From an uncultured bacterium (GTDB lineage: Bacteria; Bacteroidota; Bacteroidia; Bacteroidales; Bacteroidaceae): a stretch of DNA of 64,000 nt. The notes beneath the pieces were generated by a model, which had not been told where the DNA came from, ran no database searches, and saw only the letters and a program-made list of their open reading frames with translations. The DNA lies in NCBI GenBank assembly GCA_946188155.1, contig CAMHUC010000004.1:1-64000 (forward strand). Direction: 5' to 3'. The first letter of the stretch is position 1; each line of letters opens with the position of its first letter. The position numbers and the translations under genes are program-made. Below are positions 30,622 to 40,837 of this stretch, piece by piece.

Positions 30622-30633
30622 GTAAACGTTTGC
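30622..30633. promoter_or_regulatory. candidate LacI-family operator gtaaacgtttgc between lacI-type gene and susC-like gene
   Basis: Imperfect palindrome with central ACGT, in divergent intergenic region. Confidence 0.5.
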
Positions 30634-30688
30634 GCAACTGTAATAACATTTTTAAACTGAAAAAAGAATAACGTATCGAAAAGAGCAT

Positions 30689-30696
30689 TAACTTTG
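30689..30696 (+). promoter_or_regulatory. Bacteroidetes -7 box TAACTTTG upstream of susC-like gene
   Basis: gcattaactttgcacc matches TAnnTTTG. Confidence 0.6.
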
Positions 30697-30774
30697 CACC
30701 GTGAAACAGTCTGCAAAGACTAACTGCGAGCTAAAAACGATTAACAATATAACGAATTAACTCTAATTAATGTA

Positions 30775-33700
30775 ATGATGAAGCAGGTAAACATGCAAAT
30801 GCCTCTTAGGATGCTCGGCCTTCTGTTGGGCCTCTTCCTATCGGTAGGAGCCTTCGCCCAGATTGAGGTGAGAGGCTTTGTGAAAGATGCTACAGGCGAA
30901 CCCATTATCGGAGCTACGGTGCGCGTGGCCGGCACACAGACGGCCACCATCACCGACTTCGACGGTAACTTCGTGCTGAAAGCCAACCAGGGTGCCGACA
31001 TCACCGTGAGCTACGTCGGCTATCAGACGCAGACGGTGAAGGCCGCCCCCACTCTGACAATTACACTTCAGGACGACCAGACGGTGCTGCAGGACGTGGT
31101 GGTCATCGGTTACGGCGCTGTGAAGAAGAGCGACCTGACCGGATCGGTGACGGCCCTGAAGCCCGACTCGAAGAACAAGGGTCTCGTGGTCAATCCCCAA
31201 GACATGATGCAGGGTAAGATTGCCGGTGTCAGCGTCACCAGCGGCGGCGGTACCCCCGGTGGCGGCGCTACCATCCGCATCCGTGGAGGCTCGTCGCTGA
31301 ATGCCTCCAACGACCCGCTGATTGTCATCGACGGCGTGCCGATGGACAACAATGGTGTGAAGGGCCTCGCCAACCCCCTTTCGATGGTCAACCCCCAGGA
31401 CATCGAGTCGTTCAACGTGCTGAAGGACGCATCGGCCACCGCCATCTACGGTAGCCGTGGTTCTAACGGTGTCATCATCATCACCACCAAGAAGGGCCGT
31501 AAGGGCAGTGCCCCGCAGGTATCCTACTCGGGTAGCGTCACGATGAGTACTAAGAAGAAACTCACCGACGTGATGGACGGCGACCAGTACCGCACGGCCG
31601 TGGCCGAGATATATAAAGGTAACTCGCGCGAAGGCGTGGTGATGGGCTACTATCAGGATGCCGACGGGAATATCGCGATGAACACCGTGGAGAACGGCAA
31701 GCTGGTGCGCCACGACAATGGTGGCACCTACTACCCCGGTGTGCTCGGCGATGCCAACACCGACTGGCAGAAGGAAATTTACCGCACCGCATGGAGCCAC
31801 GACCACAACGTGACCGTGGCTGGTGCAGCAGGCATGGTGCCCTACCGCCTCTCGCTGGGCTACACCAACCAGCAGGGTATCGTGAAGACCTCTGGCTTCG
31901 AGCGCGTCACGGCAGCCCTCAACCTGAACCCCTCGCTGCTTAACGACCACCTCGTGCTCAACCTCAACGCCAAGGGCATGTGGGCACGCTCGAAGTACTC
32001 TGACGGCGGTGCCATCGGAGCTGCTGTCAGCTACGACCCCACGAAGCCCGTCTATGACGAGACGGCTTCCGACGCTGCCAACTTCAGTGGCTACACCACA
32101 TGGAAGGTGCCCGGCGGCTCGCTCAACGACCCCACATGGCCCAACACCTACAACCGTAACGCTACGGCCAACCCCGTGGCCCTGCTCAACCTGAAGAGTG
32201 ACCGCGCCATCAGCCGCTCCTTCATCGGCAATGCCGACATCGACTACAAGATCCACGGCTTCGAGGACCTGCGCCTCCACCTGACCCTCGGTGCCGACAT
32301 CTCCAAGGGTAAGCAGTCTACCGACGTCGACCGCACCTCTCCGGGTGCCATCTACTACGGCTCCCACGGCTGGGAGGAGATCCTCAAGCGCAACCTCACC
32401 CTCTCTGCCTACGCCCAGTACTATAAGGACTTCTCCAAGGCACACCACCTCGACGTGATGGCCGGTTACGAGTGGCAGCACTTCTGGCGCGACCTGAAGA
32501 ACACGTGGTGGGGAGCCTATCCCAGCACCAACGCCCAGAACCCCAACGAGTACCACGACTGGTCGACGTACCACTATAAGACCGAGAACTACCTCGTGTC
32601 GTTCTTCGGACGTCTGAACTACACCCTCTTGGAGCGCTACTACCTGACGTTCACCATGCGTAACGACGGTTCGTCGCGCTTCCAGGACCACTGGAAGCTC
32701 TATCCCTCGGCAGCACTCGCTTGGAAGGCCAACGAGGAGAAGTTCCTCAAGAGTGCCGACTGGCTCTCCGACCTGAAGCTCCGCCTGAGCTACGGTAAGA
32801 CCGGTCAGCAGGATGGTATCGGCGACTACAACTACTTCGCCGTCTACAGCATGAACACCGGCGTGGGCAGCTACTACGACGTGGCCGGCGACGGCACGCT
32901 GGCACGCCCCGACGCCTACGACCCCTCACTGAAGTGGGAGACCACCGACACCTATAACGTGGGTATCGACTTCGGAGTGCTCAACCAGCGCATCACCTTC
33001 AGCATCGATGCCTACTACCGTAAGACCACCGACCTGCTGAACTCGGCCAACGTGGCCGCAGGCTCCAACTTCCGCAACTCTGTGATGACCAATATAGGCT
33101 CGATGACCAACAAGGGTATCGAGGCCACCATCGGCCTGAAGCCCATCCAGACCAACAACTGGTACTGGACCATCGACTACAACATTACCTATAATAAGAA
33201 CGAGATCACCGAGCTGATTGGTGGTGATGACAAGGACTACTTCGTGCCCACAGGCGGCATCGGAGGCGGTACGGGCGTCAACGCACAGGCTCACGCCGTA
33301 GGCCATCCGATGAGCTCCTTCTACGTCTACCAGCAGGTGTACGACAAGGCTGGCAAGCCCATCGAGGGACTCGTGGTAGACCGCAATGGCGACGGTGTCA
33401 TCACCGAGGCCGACAAGTACTTCTACAAGAGCCCGATGGCTCCCGTGACGATGGGCCTGAGCTCTCGCCTGGAGTACAAGAACTGGGACCTGGGCTTCAC
33501 ACTCCGCGCCAGCCTCGGCAACTACGTGTTCAACAACCTGCTCTCGGGCAACGTCAACATGAGCGCCGGTGAGGTCTACTCCAGCGGTAACAACTTCCTG
33601 GGCAACCGCCCCGTGAAGGCCCTCGACTACATGTGGCAGACCTACGACCTGGAGGCCAAGCTCTCCGACCACTGGGTGCAGAACGGCTCGTTCCTGAAGT

Positions 33701-33909
33701 GCGACAACATCACGCTGGGCTACTCCTTCGACAGCCTCTTCAAGGGCGGCAGCTACAAGGGCATCTCCGGACGTATCTACGCCACGGCCTCCAACGTGTT
33801 CTGCATCACAAAGTACGACGGCATCGACCCCGAAGTGTTCGGAGGTATCGACAACAACCTCTACCCCCGTCCTATCTCTTACATTCTCGGACTGAATCTG
33901 AACTTCTAA
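30775..33909 (+). CDS. susC: SusC/RagA-family TonB-dependent outer membrane transporter
   Basis: Carboxypeptidase-like N-terminus EVRGFVKDATGEPIIGATVRVAGT, TonB plug VVVIGYGAVKKSDLTGSV, ATAIYGSRGSNGVIIITTKKG. Confidence 0.95.
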   Translation: MMKQVNMQMPLRMLGLLLGLFLSVGAFAQIEVRGFVKDATGEPIIGATVRVAGTQTATITDFDGNFVLKANQGADITVSYVGYQTQTVKAAPTLTITLQDDQTVLQDVVVIGYGAVKKSDLTGSVTALKPDSKNKGLVVNPQDMMQGKIAGVSVTSGGGTPGGGATIRIRGGSSLNASNDPLIVIDGVPMDNNGVKGLANPLSMVNPQDIESFNVLKDASATAIYGSRGSNGVIIITTKKGRKGSAPQVSYSGSVTMSTKKKLTDVMDGDQYRTAVAEIYKGNSREGVVMGYYQDADGNIAMNTVENGKLVRHDNGGTYYPGVLGDANTDWQKEIYRTAWSHDHNVTVAGAAGMVPYRLSLGYTNQQGIVKTSGFERVTAALNLNPSLLNDHLVLNLNAKGMWARSKYSDGGAIGAAVSYDPTKPVYDETASDAANFSGYTTWKVPGGSLNDPTWPNTYNRNATANPVALLNLKSDRAISRSFIGNADIDYKIHGFEDLRLHLTLGADISKGKQSTDVDRTSPGAIYYGSHGWEEILKRNLTLSAYAQYYKDFSKAHHLDVMAGYEWQHFWRDLKNTWWGAYPSTNAQNPNEYHDWSTYHYKTENYLVSFFGRLNYTLLERYYLTFTMRNDGSSRFQDHWKLYPSAALAWKANEEKFLKSADWLSDLKLRLSYGKTGQQDGIGDYNYFAVYSMNTGVGSYYDVAGDGTLARPDAYDPSLKWETTDTYNVGIDFGVLNQRITFSIDAYYRKTTDLLNSANVAAGSNFRNSVMTNIGSMTNKGIEATIGLKPIQTNNWYWTIDYNITYNKNEITELIGGDDKDYFVPTGGIGGGTGVNAQAHAVGHPMSSFYVYQQVYDKAGKPIEGLVVDRNGDGVITEADKYFYKSPMAPVTMGLSSRLEYKNWDLGFTLRASLGNYVFNNLLSGNVNMSAGEVYSSGNNFLGNRPVKALDYMWQTYDLEAKLSDHWVQNGSFLKCDNITLGYSFDSLFKGGSYKGISGRIYATASNVFCITKYDGIDPEVFGGIDNNLYPRPISYILGLNLNF

Positions 33910-33930
33910 TCATATAAAGATAAGGTAACA

Positions 33931-35520
33931 ATGAAAACATATATCAAGCATATCATTCCGGCGGCTGCCCTACTGATGGCAGTGGGTATGACATCCTGCA
34001 CGAAAGACCTGGATGTGACACCTATCGACCCGAACCTCAACACGGAGATTCAGCCGGAGCAACTGTTCAACAAGTGCTATGCCAACATCGCCGTGGCTGG
34101 CAACGGCGGTGCCAACGGCGACAGCGACGTCGACGGCATCGACGGCGGTACGTCGGGCTACGTGCGCCAGCTGTGGAACGCCAACGAGCTGACCACCGAC
34201 GAGTCCATCTGCGGATGGGGCGACGAGGGTATCTCTGCCTTCTGCTACAACAGCTACGACGCCAGCCACCCCATGCTCCGAGGCTTCTACTACCGCCTCT
34301 ACGTGGGCATCTCCTTCTGCAACCAGTACCTGCAGGAGTTCAGCGACTACAATGCCACCATGGCGGCCGAGATCCGCTTCATCCGCGCCCTCAACTACTA
34401 CTACCTGCTCGACGGCTGGGGCAACGTGCCCTTCGTCACCACCATCTCCTCGGAGAAGCCCGTGCAGTACAGCCGTCAGCAGCTCTACGACTTCATCGAG
34501 AGCGAGCTCCTCGAGATTGAGCCGCAGCTGAGCAATGCCACCGCCAAGAAGTCGAGCGACACCGGCTACGGCCGCGTGGACAAGGCTGCCGCCTGGATGC
34601 TCCTGGCACGCCTCTACCTGAACGCCGAGGTCTACACCGGCACCGCTCAGTGGCAGAAGGCTGCCCAGTACGCACAGCAGGTGATGAACTCCAGCTATAA
34701 GCTCAACACCGCCGGCAGCGGCAAGTGGAGTGCCTACCAGATGCTGTTTATGGCCGACAACGGTGAGACCAACGCAGCCTACGAGGCCGTGTTCCCCATC
34801 CTGCAGGATGGCGTGCGCACCACCTCATGGGGTACCACTCTCTTCCTCATCGCCTCTACCCACGATGCCGAGATGACCAGCTCCAACGGTACTACTGAGG
34901 TATGGGGCGGCAACCGCGCCCGTCCGCAGCTCATCCAGAAGTTCTTCCCCAACCTCGATGCCCCTGAGGGTGATCCCTACGAGGTGGCCGAGGCTGCCGG
35001 CGACGACCGCGCCCTGTTCGACACCAAGGGCCGCACCCTCGACAACGAGGACGTGAGCAACTTCAAGAGCGGCTATGCCGTGGGCAAGTTCAACAACTTC
35101 ACCACCACCGGCGCGGCCACCAAGAGCGGACAGTTCCCCGACACCGACTTCTTCCTGATGCGCGTGGCAGAGGCCTATCTGACCTACGCCGAGGCACAGG
35201 CCCGCATGAACGGCGGTGCCACCAACAGCGAGGGAGCCAACGCCATCAACGCCCTGCGCGAGCGTGCCAACGCATCGACCAAGGCCAACTACTCGCTCGA
35301 AGAGATCTGCGACGAGTGGTGCCGTGAGTTCTACTATGAGGGACGCCGCCGAACCGACCTCATCCGCTTCGGCAAGTTCGGAGGCAGCAGCGACTACGTA
35401 TGGCAGTGGAAGGGCGGCAGCTTCAATGGCCGTAACTTCGACGCTACCAAGAACCTCTTCGCCATCCCCACCACCGACCTGACGGCCAACCCCAATCTGG
35501 TCCAGAATCCGGGATACTAA
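33931..35520 (+). CDS. susD: SusD/RagB-family nutrient-binding lipoprotein
   Basis: Lipobox VGMTSCTKDLDVTPIDPN; AEIRFIRALNYYYLLDGWGNVPFV; EFYYEGRRRTDLIRFGKF. Confidence 0.93.
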   Translation: MKTYIKHIIPAAALLMAVGMTSCTKDLDVTPIDPNLNTEIQPEQLFNKCYANIAVAGNGGANGDSDVDGIDGGTSGYVRQLWNANELTTDESICGWGDEGISAFCYNSYDASHPMLRGFYYRLYVGISFCNQYLQEFSDYNATMAAEIRFIRALNYYYLLDGWGNVPFVTTISSEKPVQYSRQQLYDFIESELLEIEPQLSNATAKKSSDTGYGRVDKAAAWMLLARLYLNAEVYTGTAQWQKAAQYAQQVMNSSYKLNTAGSGKWSAYQMLFMADNGETNAAYEAVFPILQDGVRTTSWGTTLFLIASTHDAEMTSSNGTTEVWGGNRARPQLIQKFFPNLDAPEGDPYEVAEAAGDDRALFDTKGRTLDNEDVSNFKSGYAVGKFNNFTTTGAATKSGQFPDTDFFLMRVAEAYLTYAEAQARMNGGATNSEGANAINALRERANASTKANYSLEEICDEWCREFYYEGRRRTDLIRFGKFGGSSDYVWQWKGGSFNGRNFDATKNLFAIPTTDLTANPNLVQNPGY

Positions 35521-35560
35521 GCATTAATAATTAGTAATGAGTAATTAGAAATTAATAATT

Positions 35561-36673
35561 ATGATTACCAAAATCAGTAAATTCCTTTGCGCCGGTTTAG
35601 TATGCTGCGGTATCTCCGCAGCCCTCACCGCCTGCTCCGACGATAACGGCTCCAACCCCACCCTGGGCGAGCCCTCCACCTTCGTGCTGAACACACCGGC
35701 CTACTCGACGGTGCCCGTCGACCTGGCCACCTCTACCGAGATTCCCTTCACCTGGTCGTCGCCCGACTACGGCTTCCCCGTAGCCGCCGAGTTCCAGCTG
35801 GAGGCATCCATCGACGGCAGCTTCACCATTTCCGTGGCTGAGGCCGAGGCCGATGAGAGCGGCACCACCATCCCCAACTACGTCACCCTGCCCGCCACCT
35901 TCTTCGGAGGCAGCGGCACCATCGCCTGCAACACCCTGGCACAGGCCCTCAACCTGATGGGCAACTGGGACGAGGGCGAGACACCTGCCACGCAGACACT
36001 CGTGGTGCGCGCCAGTGCCACCGCCGGCAGCCAGAAGATCTACTCCAACACCGTCAATATCACCGTCGTACCGACGGCAGAGGTGGCACCGGCCTGGCCG
36101 ATGTACATCTATGAGATAGGCAACGAGAGCGGATGGGCTACGGCACACGTTCTCTGCAGCCCGGCACAGGACGGCATCTACACCGGTTACTACTGGCTCG
36201 ACGGTGGCTTCAAGTTCAAGCCCAATGCCGACAACTGGGACGGCGACTGGGGACAGAATCCCGCAGGCCCCTACGGCACACTCGTCGTCGACGGTGAAGA
36301 GGATTGCAACGACCCTGGCAAGAGCTTCCCCGACCAGGCTCTGCCCGCCGGCTTCTATAAGATCACCGTCGACCTCAACGAGATGACATGGGCCATCGAG
36401 CCTATCACCAATATCAGCATCATCGGCGGCTTCAACGATTGGGCCGGCGACGTGGAGATGGCCTACAATATCGAAGGCGGCTACTGGGAGGCTACTACCG
36501 ATGCCGTATCGGGCGAGTACAAGTTCCGCGCCAACCACGACTGGGCCATCAACTGGGGCGGCACCGAGGATAACCTCGTGCAGGACGGCGCCAACCTCTC
36601 CAGCGACGGAGGCACACAGACCTTCAAGCTCTACATCACCTACGATGGCAACCATCACGTAGTTATTGAGTAA
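35561..36673 (+). CDS. susE: SusE-domain starch-binding lipoprotein
   Basis: Signal + LTACSDDNGS; SusE-like domain; FNDWAGDVEMAYNIEGGYWEATT. Confidence 0.8.
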   Translation: MITKISKFLCAGLVCCGISAALTACSDDNGSNPTLGEPSTFVLNTPAYSTVPVDLATSTEIPFTWSSPDYGFPVAAEFQLEASIDGSFTISVAEAEADESGTTIPNYVTLPATFFGGSGTIACNTLAQALNLMGNWDEGETPATQTLVVRASATAGSQKIYSNTVNITVVPTAEVAPAWPMYIYEIGNESGWATAHVLCSPAQDGIYTGYYWLDGGFKFKPNADNWDGDWGQNPAGPYGTLVVDGEEDCNDPGKSFPDQALPAGFYKITVDLNEMTWAIEPITNISIIGGFNDWAGDVEMAYNIEGGYWEATTDAVSGEYKFRANHDWAINWGGTEDNLVQDGANLSSDGGTQTFKLYITYDGNHHVVIE

Positions 36674-36704
36674 TTGATAATAGATAATCGAAAAGCTGAA
36701 AATT

Positions 36705-38459
36705 ATGAATACTAAGATAATGAAATCCCTTTCAGCAGGTCTCGTATACTGCGGTATCTCCGCAGTCCTCACCGCCTGTACCGGCGACTATACCGACTGG
36801 GCCACTCCCTTCAAGACTGACCCCGAGGCTGCCAAGACCATGACGATGGCCGTAGCCCCCGTTGCCACCATCGACTTCGCCAACGTCACTGCTGAGACCG
36901 TGCAGATATTTGTGCCCTCAGTCACCATCGACGATGAGTCGGAGAACTCCTTCACCGCCCTTCTCGCAGGCCCCGAGGAGGAAGATAATGCTACGTTTGA
37001 AACCGATGCCAACGGCTATGTGGCCACTGCCGACCTCGAGACTGCTATCTACGCTCTCTATGGCCAGCGACCCGTTACTCGTCAGATTCCCGTCACCGTC
37101 ACCGGATTCATCAAGGTGGGCGGACAGACCTTCAAGGGCGTGGGCACCACCACGCTCACCGTCATCCCCTCTGCACCCGACATTGACGTGGCCTACTATC
37201 TGACTGGCAGCATCAACGGCTGGGACAACACCGACAAGACCTACCAGCTCTCCAACGGCGGCGCGGATCCCTACGAGAACCCCGTGTTCACCTGTCGCAT
37301 CCCCGCTCCCGAGGACGGCTCCAACGTGGAGTTCAAGTGTACCCCTGAGTCTGGACTCGGCGGCGACTGGAGCAAGTGTCTCGCCGCAGGCAATGCCGAG
37401 GGCAAGTTCAACTACAACAACGACGGCGGCAACCTCGTCATACAGGCCGTCGAGGGTGCCAGCTACTACGACCTGACCTTCAACATGATGGAGCAGACCT
37501 GGGAGGCCAAGGCCCTGATGGTCAACATCGAGCCAGCCTACTACTTCACAGGTAGCCTCAATGGCTGGAACAACAGCGACACCACCTACAAGATGACCAA
37601 CAACGGCGGCGACCCCTACGAGAACCCCACCTTCACCTTCCGTATCCCCGCATCCGAGGACGGCTCGAACATCGAGTTCAAGATGACGCCAGAGTCGGGC
37701 CTGGGCGGCGACTGGAGCAAGTGCCTCACGGCTGGCAATGCCGATGGTGAGTTTGCCTACAACAATGCCGGCGGCAACCTCGTCATCGAGGCCGTAGAGG
37801 GTGCCAAGTTCTACGACGTCACCTTCAACATGACCGAGTTCACATGGTCGTATAAAGCCGTCAGCTTCGACCAGTACGTATACTTCATCGGAGCCACCGA
37901 CGGATGGAGCGCTTCCGACCAGAAGGTAGCTGCCGTCAGCGACGGTGTCTATACGGGCTATCTCTACATCGCCGACCCCAACGGATGGGGCGTGGAGTTC
38001 AAGTTCCAGAAGCGTGCCGGCGACTGGGCCGACGACTCGCAGCTGAACAGCAACAACATGGCTGAGGTGACCGGCGACTTCGAGAAGACGGGCGACAACT
38101 TCAAGGCTTCGGCCGGCGAGGGTGTCTACTACGTGGAGCTCGACCTGAATGCCAATACGCTGAAGGGCACGAAGATCACTAACATGAACCTCGTGGGCGA
38201 CTTCAACGGCTGGAATGCTGCCGACGACAGCCAGCAGATGACGTGGGATGCCGAGAACTTCTGCTATGTCATCACCGGTGCCGGTGTGACGGCTGCCGGC
38301 TGGAAGTTCACAACCAACAACTCGTGGGATGTCAACCTCGGTGGCGACACCCTCGACAACCTCGTGGCCAACGGCTCCAACATCTCAGCCGTGGGAACCA
38401 CCATCAGGCTCTATCCCACTCGCAAGACCTCTGACAACATCTACTGCACGGTAGAGTAA
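36705..38459 (+). CDS. SusE/SusF-like surface starch-binding lipoprotein with duplicated binding modules
   Basis: LTACTGDYTDWA; duplicated YYLTGSINGWDNTDKTYQLSNGGADPYENPVF / YYFTGSLNGWNNSDTTYKMTNNGGDPYENPTF. Confidence 0.85.
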   Translation: MNTKIMKSLSAGLVYCGISAVLTACTGDYTDWATPFKTDPEAAKTMTMAVAPVATIDFANVTAETVQIFVPSVTIDDESENSFTALLAGPEEEDNATFETDANGYVATADLETAIYALYGQRPVTRQIPVTVTGFIKVGGQTFKGVGTTTLTVIPSAPDIDVAYYLTGSINGWDNTDKTYQLSNGGADPYENPVFTCRIPAPEDGSNVEFKCTPESGLGGDWSKCLAAGNAEGKFNYNNDGGNLVIQAVEGASYYDLTFNMMEQTWEAKALMVNIEPAYYFTGSLNGWNNSDTTYKMTNNGGDPYENPTFTFRIPASEDGSNIEFKMTPESGLGGDWSKCLTAGNADGEFAYNNAGGNLVIEAVEGAKFYDVTFNMTEFTWSYKAVSFDQYVYFIGATDGWSASDQKVAAVSDGVYTGYLYIADPNGWGVEFKFQKRAGDWADDSQLNSNNMAEVTGDFEKTGDNFKASAGEGVYYVELDLNANTLKGTKITNMNLVGDFNGWNAADDSQQMTWDAENFCYVITGAGVTAAGWKFTTNNSWDVNLGGDTLDNLVANGSNISAVGTTIRLYPTRKTSDNIYCTVE

Positions 38460-38601
38460 TCAACCATTACTCTATATTTCCGGTATCAGGCGGGCCGCTC
38501 TCCAACGACCCGCCTGATATTTTTCTCCACACTTGGCAAGAAAAAATCGGCACCGCCTGATGAAGGCGGTGCCGACTGCTATAATCACTGCTGTAGGGGG
38601 A

Positions 38602-39597
38602 TTAGTCTGCCACGAGCGTGAAACGCTTGAAGGCGCAGATCTTCAGGTCCTTGTCCTGCTTGGCGAGCCACTGCGATACAGTGGCCTTGTCGCCGTCGCC
38701 GAACTGGAACTCCTGGTCTACGAGGCAGTTCTCCTTGAGGAACTTCTGCACGCGGCCCTTGGCGATGTTCTCAATCATAGGCATCTTCAGCTGGGCCTCG
38801 CCCTCGGCCTTGGCCTCCTCCTTGATCTTGCGGGCCTCGTCGGCCTGCTCCTGTGTGAGCCAGCCCTTGGCCATGTTGCTCTCGATGTGGTCATCGCTGT
38901 CAACGAGGTTGGGGTTCAGGCCAGCCTTCTTGAGCTTCATCTCGATGAACTTCTCCACCTGCTCCAGCTTGGTCTTCTCAACGGCGGTCTTGTACTCCTC
39001 GTCGAGAATCTTCTGGTCTACGCTCTCCTTGTCGAGGGCCACGGGCTTCATGGCAGCCACCTGCATGGCCACGAGGTGTCCCTGCTCGGCAGCGGGCTTG
39101 TTGGTCTGTACCATCGTGCAGAGGGTGTGCTTGCCCATGTGGTCGTACACCTCAATGTTGTCACCCTCGAGTGTCAGGTAGCCGTCCAGCTCCATCTTCT
39201 CACCGGTGATGCCCGAGCGCTGTGTGACAGCCTCCTGGGCCGTCTGGCCGTTGATGTCGAGAGCCTTTACAGCCTCGATGTCCTGAGCCTTGGCGGCAAC
39301 GGCGGCATCGAGGATGCTCTGGGTCAGAGCGATGAAGTCGGCACCGTTGGCCACGAAGTCGGTCTCGCACTTCAGGGCGATCATGGCGGCGAAGCCGTCG
39401 ACAGCCTTTACAAGTACACAACCATTTGATGTCTCACGGTCGCTACGCTTGGCAGCGATGGCCAGTCCGCGCTCGCGGAGCAGCTCCTTGGCCTTGTCGA
39501 AGTCGCCCTCGGCCTCGGTCAGGGCCTTCTTCACGTCGGCCAGACCGGCACCGGTCATGGCGCGGAGCTTCTTGATATCGTCAATTGAAATTGCCAT
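38602..39597 (-). CDS. tsf: translation elongation factor Ts
   Basis: ISIDDIKKLRAMTGAGLADVKKALTEAEGDFDKAKELLRERG. Confidence 0.96.
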   Translation of the reverse strand: MAISIDDIKKLRAMTGAGLADVKKALTEAEGDFDKAKELLRERGLAIAAKRSDRETSNGCVLVKAVDGFAAMIALKCETDFVANGADFIALTQSILDAAVAAKAQDIEAVKALDINGQTAQEAVTQRSGITGEKMELDGYLTLEGDNIEVYDHMGKHTLCTMVQTNKPAAEQGHLVAMQVAAMKPVALDKESVDQKILDEEYKTAVEKTKLEQVEKFIEMKLKKAGLNPNLVDSDDHIESNMAKGWLTQEQADEARKIKEEAKAEGEAQLKMPMIENIAKGRVQKFLKENCLVDQEFQFGDGDKATVSQWLAKQDKDLKICAFKRFTLVAD

Positions 39598-39656
39598 TGT
39601 TATTCCTTTTTTTCGTTATTACGTTATTTCGATATTACGTTATTTCGTTGTCTCGA

Positions 39657-40505
39657 TTACTCAGCGGCGGGAGCCTCTTCCTCAGCAGCGGGAGCCTCTT
39701 CCTCGGCGGCAGGAGCCTCGGCATCCTTGCGGGCCTTGCGGGCCTGCTGGCGGCGGGGCTTCTCCTCGTCGTCGCCCTCGGCCTGAGCCTCGGCAGCCTT
39801 CTCGTCGGCCTTCTCAGCCTTGCGCTCCTCCAAGCCCTCGGCGATGGCGGCGCAGCAGGCGTTGAGGATGATCTCAACAGAGTCCTTGGCGTCATCGTTG
39901 GCGGGAATGACGAAGTCGATGTTGTTGGGGTCGGAGTTGGTGTCGACGATACCGAACACGGGGATACCCAGACGGTTGGCCTCGCGGACAGCGATCTGCT
40001 CCTTCAGCACATCCACCACAAAGAGGGCGCTGGGCAGACGGGTCAGGTCGGCGATAGAGCCGAGGTTCTTCTCGAGCTTGGCGCGCTGGCGAGTGATCTG
40101 CAGCAGCTCGCGCTTGGAGAGGTTACCGTATGTACCATCGTTCATCAGCTTGTCGATGTTCGCCATTTTCTTCACGGCCTTGCGGATGGTGGGGAAGTTG
40201 GTGAGCATGCCGCCCGGCCAGCGCTCGATGACGTAGGGCATGTTGACGCTGGCAGCCTTCTCGGCAATCACTTCCTTGGTCTGTTTTTTAGTAGCGACGA
40301 ACAGAATCTTCTTGCCACTCTTGGCAATCTGCTTCAGGGCATCGGCAGCCTCGTCGATCTTGGCGGCTGTCTTGTGCAGGTCGATGATATGTATACCGTT
40401 GCGCTCGGTATAGATGTAGGGAGCCATTGCGGGGTTCCACTTGCGCTTCAGGTGGCCGAAGTGGCAGCCGGCCTGGAGCAACTGGTCAAAATTTGTTCTT
40501 GACAT
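39657..40505 (-). CDS. rpsB: 30S ribosomal protein S2 with low-complexity C-terminal tail
   Basis: FDQLLQAGCHFGHLKRKWNPAMAPYIYTERNGIHIIDL; tail EAPAAEEEAPAAEEEAPAAE. Confidence 0.96.
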   Translation of the reverse strand: MSRTNFDQLLQAGCHFGHLKRKWNPAMAPYIYTERNGIHIIDLHKTAAKIDEAADALKQIAKSGKKILFVATKKQTKEVIAEKAASVNMPYVIERWPGGMLTNFPTIRKAVKKMANIDKLMNDGTYGNLSKRELLQITRQRAKLEKNLGSIADLTRLPSALFVVDVLKEQIAVREANRLGIPVFGIVDTNSDPNNIDFVIPANDDAKDSVEIILNACCAAIAEGLEERKAEKADEKAAEAQAEGDDEEKPRRQQARKARKDAEAPAAEEEAPAAEEEAPAAE

Positions 40506-40613
40506 TTTGATAATTCTTTTTAAATTGTTGTTTACTTTCCTTTAAATCTTTTTTAGACCAGCCGACGAGTAATCTTGACGAGTCTCGACGGTTTGGATGC
40601 TAAACTGTTCAGT

Positions 40614-40837
40614 CTGACGGTTGTACTTCTTTTAGACGATTGTACGATTATACTTTCTTTTTAGACGGTTGTACGGTTGTACGATTATACCTTTTTTTAG
40701 ACGGTTGTACGGTTGTACGGTTGTACGATTTATATTCGTCAAAACGTCCATTCGTACATTCGTCTAAAAACGTCTATTCGTACATTCGTCTTAAAACATC
40801 TCGTCCTCTCGTCATAAAATCTCGTCAATTCGTCAGA
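40614..40837. repeat. mirrored 8-bp-period array (gtacggtt words, then inverted attcgtac words), no ORF inside
   Basis: ttagacggttgtacggttgtacgattatac ... cgtccattcgtacattcgtctaaaaacg, abutting rpsI stop codon. Confidence 0.85.

Noticed and set aside
30838-32691. 617-aa minus-strand ORF
   Set aside because: Antisense to a clear susC gene; long antisense ORFs are expected in this high-GC, codon-biased DNA. Same for 25613-27355, 45203-46729, 38533-39429, 39585-40502 and 35597-36772.
39657-39725. EEEAPAA repeat tail of ribosomal protein S2 as a novel feature
   Set aside because: Low-complexity C-terminal tails on S2 are plausible and variable; nothing further supports a special function.
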